From positions 186,001 through 250,000 of the forward strand of contig JAKACT010000001.1 in assembly GCA_021821195.1 (NCBI GenBank): 64,000 bases of DNA, written 5' to 3'. The notes below the pieces were generated by a model that saw nothing but the letters and a program-made list of their open reading frames with translations, was not told the DNA's origin and made no database searches. The stretch comes from Pseudomonadota bacterium. Lineage in GTDB: Bacteria > Pseudomonadota > Gammaproteobacteria > Xanthomonadales > Xanthomonadaceae. A program made the translations under genes and the position numbers. Below, in pieces: positions 59,699-64,000 of this stretch; the stretch's first letter is position 1, and each line of letters starts with the position of its first letter.

Positions 59699-62600
59699 TC
59701 ACGGCTGCACCACCGTGATCCGCTCCGGCACCGCCCTGCCCACGCCGCGCAGCGCCGGCCGGTACATGTCCTCCACCAGCGGCGGCGGCACGGTGTAGTT
59801 GCCGGGGGTGACCGCGCGCACGAGATAGAACACCTTGGCGGTGCTGCCCGCGTCCAGCTTGAGCGCAGCCACGTAACGGTCGTCGCGAAACTCTTCGTGG
59901 CGCAAGTTGGCGCTGTCACCACGCTCGCCGATGCCGATGCCGTCCACCACCACCTCGGCCCATTGCTTGGCATCACCGAGGTTGAAGTTCTCGATCTCCA
60001 GCCCCGCCGGCAGCAGGTCGGTCAACAGCGCGTCGGGCATGTCCCGGTCGGCGGTGATGGCAACCCGCACGATCAGCGCCTCGCCTTCCTTCAGCGCTCG
60101 CGGCGCCCACGGCTTGCCGTCGGTGCCGAACAGCGCCCGCTCGACCTTGATCACGCTGGCATCCGGCGCAGGCACGGCGCGCGGCACGCCGGCCACGTCG
60201 AGGCTGGCGTAGAACGGCGGCTCGCCGGCCGGCAGGAAACGCAGGCCCTTGGCCAGGGTGGCGTAATCGACGTCGCGGGCAAAGCTGCGCGCCTTGGCGA
60301 TGGCTTCCTCGGTGCCGCCGCTGGCCAGCTTGCCGGCCACCTCCTTCTTCACGTCCATCAGCAGCGCCTTGCCCAGCCGCGCCAGCGCGATCTGTTCCTG
60401 CGTGCTCAGCCAGAACCACGACGACGCGCGACGACGCGCATCCAGCTCGCGGCTGACCTCGATCACCTTGGCGTCAAAGGCCGGGGTGGCGTAGCCGCGC
60501 TCGTGGGTCATCGCGATCATCAGCGCCATATCGCGCAACGGCGTGCCGTAATCGCCCAGCCAGTCGTGGCGGTCGCCCTCGAAGGCGAAGCCGGCGGCGA
60601 TCGCCTTGCCGCCGCGCACCTTGTCGCCCTGCATCGACAGCGCCAGCCCGAGGTGCACCAGCGGCAGCCCCTTCAGCGCCTGCTTGCGGTCGTTGTCGTA
60701 CAGCGCCCGCAGCGTCCCCAGCGGCGCGCGGTTGACCCGCGCCAGCACGTAGCCGGCATGCGCCTGGTAGGCGAACTTGAGGTACTGGCGGTGGCTGCGG
60801 CCGTAGAACTCGTTGCCGCCGGACAGCAGATCCTCGCTGAGCCGCTGCAGCGCCTTCTGCAGCACCGCCTCGGGCACCACGAAGCCGGCCTGGCGCGCGT
60901 CCAGCAGGAACTCGGCGATGTACGGGGTCAGCAGCGGATCGACGTTGTCATCGTCACCCCACATCGAGAAATGGCCGTTGCCCGCCTGCATCGACGCCAG
61001 CCGGCCGAACGCGCCCTCCATCCGCGCGCGCCGCTTGCCGGCGTCCAGCCCGGCCACGCCGAAGCGCCGGGCGGTTTCCGCATCCAGCGCCAGCGCCGCG
61101 TAACCCTTGCTGGTGGTCTGCTCGGCGCAGCCATAGGGATAGTCCAGCGCGCCCTTCAGCGCGGCGCCGAACGGGATCGCCGGCAGTGCGCTGACCAGCA
61201 TGCGCGCACGCACCGAACCCGGCAGCAGCCCTTCGGCAAGCCCGGCATCCATCGATACCGCCTCGCCCGCGCCCAGCACCTGCGTGCGCGAGCGCAGCAC
61301 CTGCGGCCACGCCGCACGCACCGGCAGGTCGTACTTGCGGTCCACCTTGAAGCCGTTGCCGTCCACCCGCACCCGCACCTGCGCCACGCCGTAGCCTTCC
61401 TGCGCGGTGAGCGGGAAGCCCAGCGTGGACTTGGCCTCGCTGCCCAGCGTCAGCGTGCGGCTGGCCTCGCCGATCGCGGCAGGCCCGATCGCGTCCAGCT
61501 TCACCTTGAACGCGCCGGCCTTGCCGGTGAAGTTGGTGATGTCCAGGCTGACCATGCCGCGATCACCCGGCGCCATCGCCCGCGGCATGCTGGCCTCGGC
61601 CACGATCGGCGCGCGCACCACCACTTCGGCATCACGATTGCCGTACTGCGCATCGGCATAGACCAGCGCCGACACCCGCAGGGTGCCGTTGAAATCCGGC
61701 ACCGGCAGCGACACGCGCGCGGTGCCCCTGGCGTCCAGCTTCACCGGCCCGGAGAACAGGTCCACCGTCTGCACCCGCGCGGTCGGCCGCCGCGCCTGCG
61801 GCAGCGCGGCCAGCGCCATGTCGCCACCGAAGCGCAGCTTGGCGATACCACCGTCGAAACTCTCGATGACCCGGCCATAGATGTCGTACGCGTCCACGCC
61901 CAGGCGGCGCTGGGCGAAGAAGTGCGCGCCGGCATCCGGCACCGGGAAGCGGGTGATGTTGAGGATGCCGACATCCACTGCCGACACCGTGGCATAGGCC
62001 GTCTTGCCGGCCAGCTGCGGCGCGCTCAGCGTGACCTGCAGCGACTGCTGCGGGCGCACCTGTTTCTTCACCGCCAGGCCCACGGCGACGCGGCGGTCAC
62101 GCCGATCCATCGGCACGAACGCCTCGCCCACCGCCCGCGCGGGGGTGATCTTGCTGGCCGCGCTGCCGCCACGGAACACCAGCGCGGTCACGTACACGTC
62201 GTGGCGCTCCCAGTCCTGCGTCACCGGGATTTCCACCACGGTGCCCGGCTTCACGTCCACCGACTGCACGAACAGCATGCGGTCGCTTTCCACCATCACC
62301 AAGCCCTTGCCGGCATGCGGCGGCGTCAGGGTGACCTTCAGCTTGTCGCCGGCGCGATAGGCGGTCTTGTCCAGCGCCAGCTTGACCTTGTCTGGGCGCG
62401 CGTCCAGTCCGCGGTTCTCGTCGCCCCAGCCCCAGCCGGCGCGGAACGGATAGCGCATGGTCAGCCTGGTCGCCGGATCGAACACCTCCAGCCGGTAGTC
62501 GCCCCACTCCACCGGGAAGTCGATGCGCGCCGCGGTGGTGCCGGCGTCGATGCTGCGCGTTTCCACGGTCTGGAAGCGACGGGTGAAATCGTGGCGCCAG

Positions 62601-64000
62601 CCGCTGTCCTCGTCGTGGCTCCAGTGGTAGTCGCGGAGTTCGCGCACCAGCGACACCTTCAGCCCCGCAGCCGGCCGCGGGCGGCCGTCGCTGCCGTAGC
62701 GCATCAGCTCGAACCCGGCGCTCGCATTGGCATTGGCGCCGTCCTCGTCGTCGAACAGCGGGCGCACGCCGACCAGCGCACCGGCCGGCCACAGCGTACG
62801 AACGAGGCTGCGGTTGACGCTGCGGCCGCCGGACTCGAACAGGCTGCCCGCCACGATGGCCTGCACCGGCGTGGTGCCCTTCACTTCCTCGGGCAGCGGA
62901 ATGTCCTTGCGCAGCTCGCCTTTCGCATCCAGCTCGGCATCGATGGCGTCCACGGCGTCCTTCGGCAGCGCCACGGTGGGATCGCCGAAGAACCAGCCCT
63001 TCAGATTCTCCAGCGGGTGCTGGTCCACCCGCACCGCCAGCTTGGCGGTGAAGCGGTTGCCGGCGGCCGGCGCGCCGTACAGGTAGGCGCCCTTGGCATG
63101 CAGCGCCAGCGGCTGGCCGGGGCGCAGGATCGGCGCCGCGCTGCCGAGGTCCAGCTTCATCCGCTCCGGCAGGAATTCCTCGATGCGCAGGCTCATGCCC
63201 TGCACCGCCTCCTTGCTGGCCGGATCCGTGCGGAACTCCACCTGCCAGCGGCCGGTGGGCGCTTCTGCAGGAATGGCTTTCTCGAAGCGGAAATAGCCCT
63301 GCGCACCGGGCTCGATCTTCGATTCGACGAAGGTCCTGCCATCCGGCTGCTTCAGGCGGACGAACAGGGATTGCGACTTGCCGCCCTTTGCCTGCACCGG
63401 CCGGCCGTCGAAGTCACGCAGCAGCGCGGAGACGCGCACGGTTTCACCCGGGCGGTAGAGGTCGCGGCCCGACCAGGCGAACACGTCGAACCAGGCCTGC
63501 TCGCGGCCGGCCACCGCGAACTCGGACAGGTCGAGCGCCGGCTGGTTGAACGGCAGCATCGACATGTCCTTGCCGCGCAACGCGGTGAGCACGTGGCCCG
63601 CGTCCAGCCGGTAGTCGAGCAGCGCGTTGCCGTTGCCGTCGGTGCTGCCCTTGAACACCGGCTGGCCGCGCGCATCCAGCACCCGCAGCTCGACGTTGGC
63701 CAAGCCGGCGCCACTGGCCAGCGAGGCTGTGTGCACGAACAGCTTGTCCTTGTAGGCACGCGCGTGCAGGCCGATGTCGCTGACGCTGAAGAAGGCAACC
63801 TCGAACTCGCCCCGGAAGCTGCCCGTCTTCTTCATCACCGCGAAGTACAGGCCGGGCTTCTGCAGTTCGGCGATGTCCTGCAGCGGCAGGTAGGTCAGCA
63901 CGCGCTCGTTGCGTTCGCCGCCCAGCACGAAGCGGTTGACGTACACCGGCTCGGCCAGCTTGCCGATCGGCGCGCGGCTGTCCGCGTCGTCCGGGTCGTA
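59699..64000 (-). CDS. Bacterial alpha-2-macroglobulin (YfhM-type), 5' end missing
   Basis: Large periplasmic protease trap. The window contains the last 1,433 residues and the frame is open to the right edge, so start and lipoprotein signal lie outside. Visible parts are several MG (fibronectin-like) domains (GRDLYRPGETVRVSALLRDF, LALDKTAYRAGDKLKVTL), an A2M domain (GDMALAALPQARRPTARVQT), and the thioester motif CAEQ in YPYGCAEQTTSKGY with its helical thioester domain. A C-terminal receptor-like beta domain follows. Thioester presence and pairing with pbpC identify the YfhM type, not the thioester-free YfaS type. Confidence 0.93.
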   Translation of the reverse strand, partial: YDPDDADSRAPIGKLAEPVYVNRFVLGGERNERVLTYLPLQDIAELQKPGLYFAVMKKTGSFRGEFEVAFFSVSDIGLHARAYKDKLFVHTASLASGAGLANVELRVLDARGQPVFKGSTDGNGNALLDYRLDAGHVLTALRGKDMSMLPFNQPALDLSEFAVAGREQAWFDVFAWSGRDLYRPGETVRVSALLRDFDGRPVQAKGGKSQSLFVRLKQPDGRTFVESKIEPGAQGYFRFEKAIPAEAPTGRWQVEFRTDPASKEAVQGMSLRIEEFLPERMKLDLGSAAPILRPGQPLALHAKGAYLYGAPAAGNRFTAKLAVRVDQHPLENLKGWFFGDPTVALPKDAVDAIDAELDAKGELRKDIPLPEEVKGTTPVQAIVAGSLFESGGRSVNRSLVRTLWPAGALVGVRPLFDDEDGANANASAGFELMRYGSDGRPRPAAGLKVSLVRELRDYHWSHDEDSGWRHDFTRRFQTVETRSIDAGTTAARIDFPVEWGDYRLEVFDPATRLTMRYPFRAGWGWGDENRGLDARPDKVKLALDKTAYRAGDKLKVTLTPPHAGKGLVMVESDRMLFVQSVDVKPGTVVEIPVTQDWERHDVYVTALVFRGGSAASKITPARAVGEAFVPMDRRDRRVAVGLAVKKQVRPQQSLQVTLSAPQLAGKTAYATVSAVDVGILNITRFPVPDAGAHFFAQRRLGVDAYDIYGRVIESFDGGIAKLRFGGDMALAALPQARRPTARVQTVDLFSGPVKLDARGTARVSLPVPDFNGTLRVSALVYADAQYGNRDAEVVVRAPIVAEASMPRAMAPGDRGMVSLDITNFTGKAGAFKVKLDAIGPAAIGEASRTLTLGSEAKSTLGFPLTAQEGYGVAQVRVRVDGNGFKVDRKYDLPVRAAWPQVLRSRTQVLGAGEAVSMDAGLAEGLLPGSVRARMLVSALPAIPFGAALKGALDYPYGCAEQTTSKGYAALALDAETARRFGVAGLDAGKRRARMEGAFGRLASMQAGNGHFSMWGDDDNVDPLLTPYIAEFLLDARQAGFVVPEAVLQKALQRLSEDLLSGGNEFYGRSHRQYLKFAYQAHAGYVLARVNRAPLGTLRALYDNDRKQALKGLPLVHLGLALSMQGDKVRGGKAIAAGFAFEGDRHDWLGDYGTPLRDMALMIAMTHERGYATPAFDAKVIEVSRELDARRRASSWFWLSTQEQIALARLGKALLMDVKKEVAGKLASGGTEEAIAKARSFARDVDYATLAKGLRFLPAGEPPFYASLDVAGVPRAVPAPDASVIKVERALFGTDGKPWAPRALKEGEALIVRVAITADRDMPDALLTDLLPAGLEIENFNLGDAKQWAEVVVDGIGIGERGDSANLRHEEFRDDRYVAALKLDAGSTAKVFYLVRAVTPGNYTVPPPLVEDMYRPALRGVGRAVPERITVVQP

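Overview
The window is GC-rich (roughly 68-70 percent by eye) chromosomal DNA of a gammaproteobacterium, most likely Xanthomonadaceae (Lysobacter, Luteimonas, Thermomonas or Pseudoxanthomonas type). This rests on gene content and gene order: fused isobutyryl-CoA mutase next to leucine and isovaleryl-CoA dehydrogenases, fumC/purB/roxA, sucA-sucB-lpdA, a class III PHB synthase, pilH, and an A2M-pbpC pair. Genus cannot be fixed from the sequence alone.

Layout. 1-5 kb is accessory: a truncated membrane diguanylate cyclase; a REP-associated tyrosine transposase (RAYT) with perfect palindromes and the remnant of a second RAYT; and a visibly AT-richer two-gene cassette (SF1 helicase plus a DUF2290-like protein) that looks horizontally acquired and could be an uncharacterised defence module. 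4.8-11 kb handles branched-chain acyl-CoA and amino acid metabolism (icmF, ldh, ivd); icmF carries a REP-type palindrome pair in frame in its coding sequence. 11-28.5 kb is a second-messenger and chemotaxis block: a diguanylate cyclase, cheW, three transmembrane chemoreceptors, a porin gene broken by one amber codon, a small TonB-like protein, a GAF/PAS/degenerate-GGDEF/EAL protein, cheR-cheD-cheB in overlapping frames, and a short receptor-like protein with a CheZ-like motif. Two good sigma-28 promoters lie in front of cheW and the third receptor. No cheA or cheY is present here.

28.7-35.6 kb is the polyhydroxybutyrate locus: phaE-phaC plus a small membrane HExxH protein, pssA, a lipoprotein PHB-oligomer hydrolase, divergent 3-hydroxybutyrate dehydrogenase and a LuxR-type response regulator. 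35.6-35.96 kb is a non-coding triplicated repeat of about 137 bp, each unit holding a perfect DnaA box and an inverted near-box: the strongest unexplained structure in the window. 36-42 kb holds an alcohol dehydrogenase, a Nudix hydrolase, the divergent cobalt/nickel efflux pair dmeF/dmeR, tRNA-Ser(TGA), a LysR-type regulator/azoreductase pair and serS. 42-53 kb is central metabolism (tonB-like, fumC, purB, roxA, the 2-oxoglutarate dehydrogenase operon), with an orphan tRNA 3'-half between sucB and lpdA. 53-64 kb holds a highly structured spacer, a LOG-family hydrolase, an acrylyl-CoA reductase, pilH, cbpA, a peroxiredoxin, and pbpC with an alpha-2-macroglobulin gene that runs off the end.

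The parts connect. Leucine and valine breakdown feeds CoA thioesters to the TCA cycle; PHB is made by PhaEC and recovered as acetoacetate by the hydrolase and BdhA; and c-di-GMP enzymes interleave with the chemotaxis genes.
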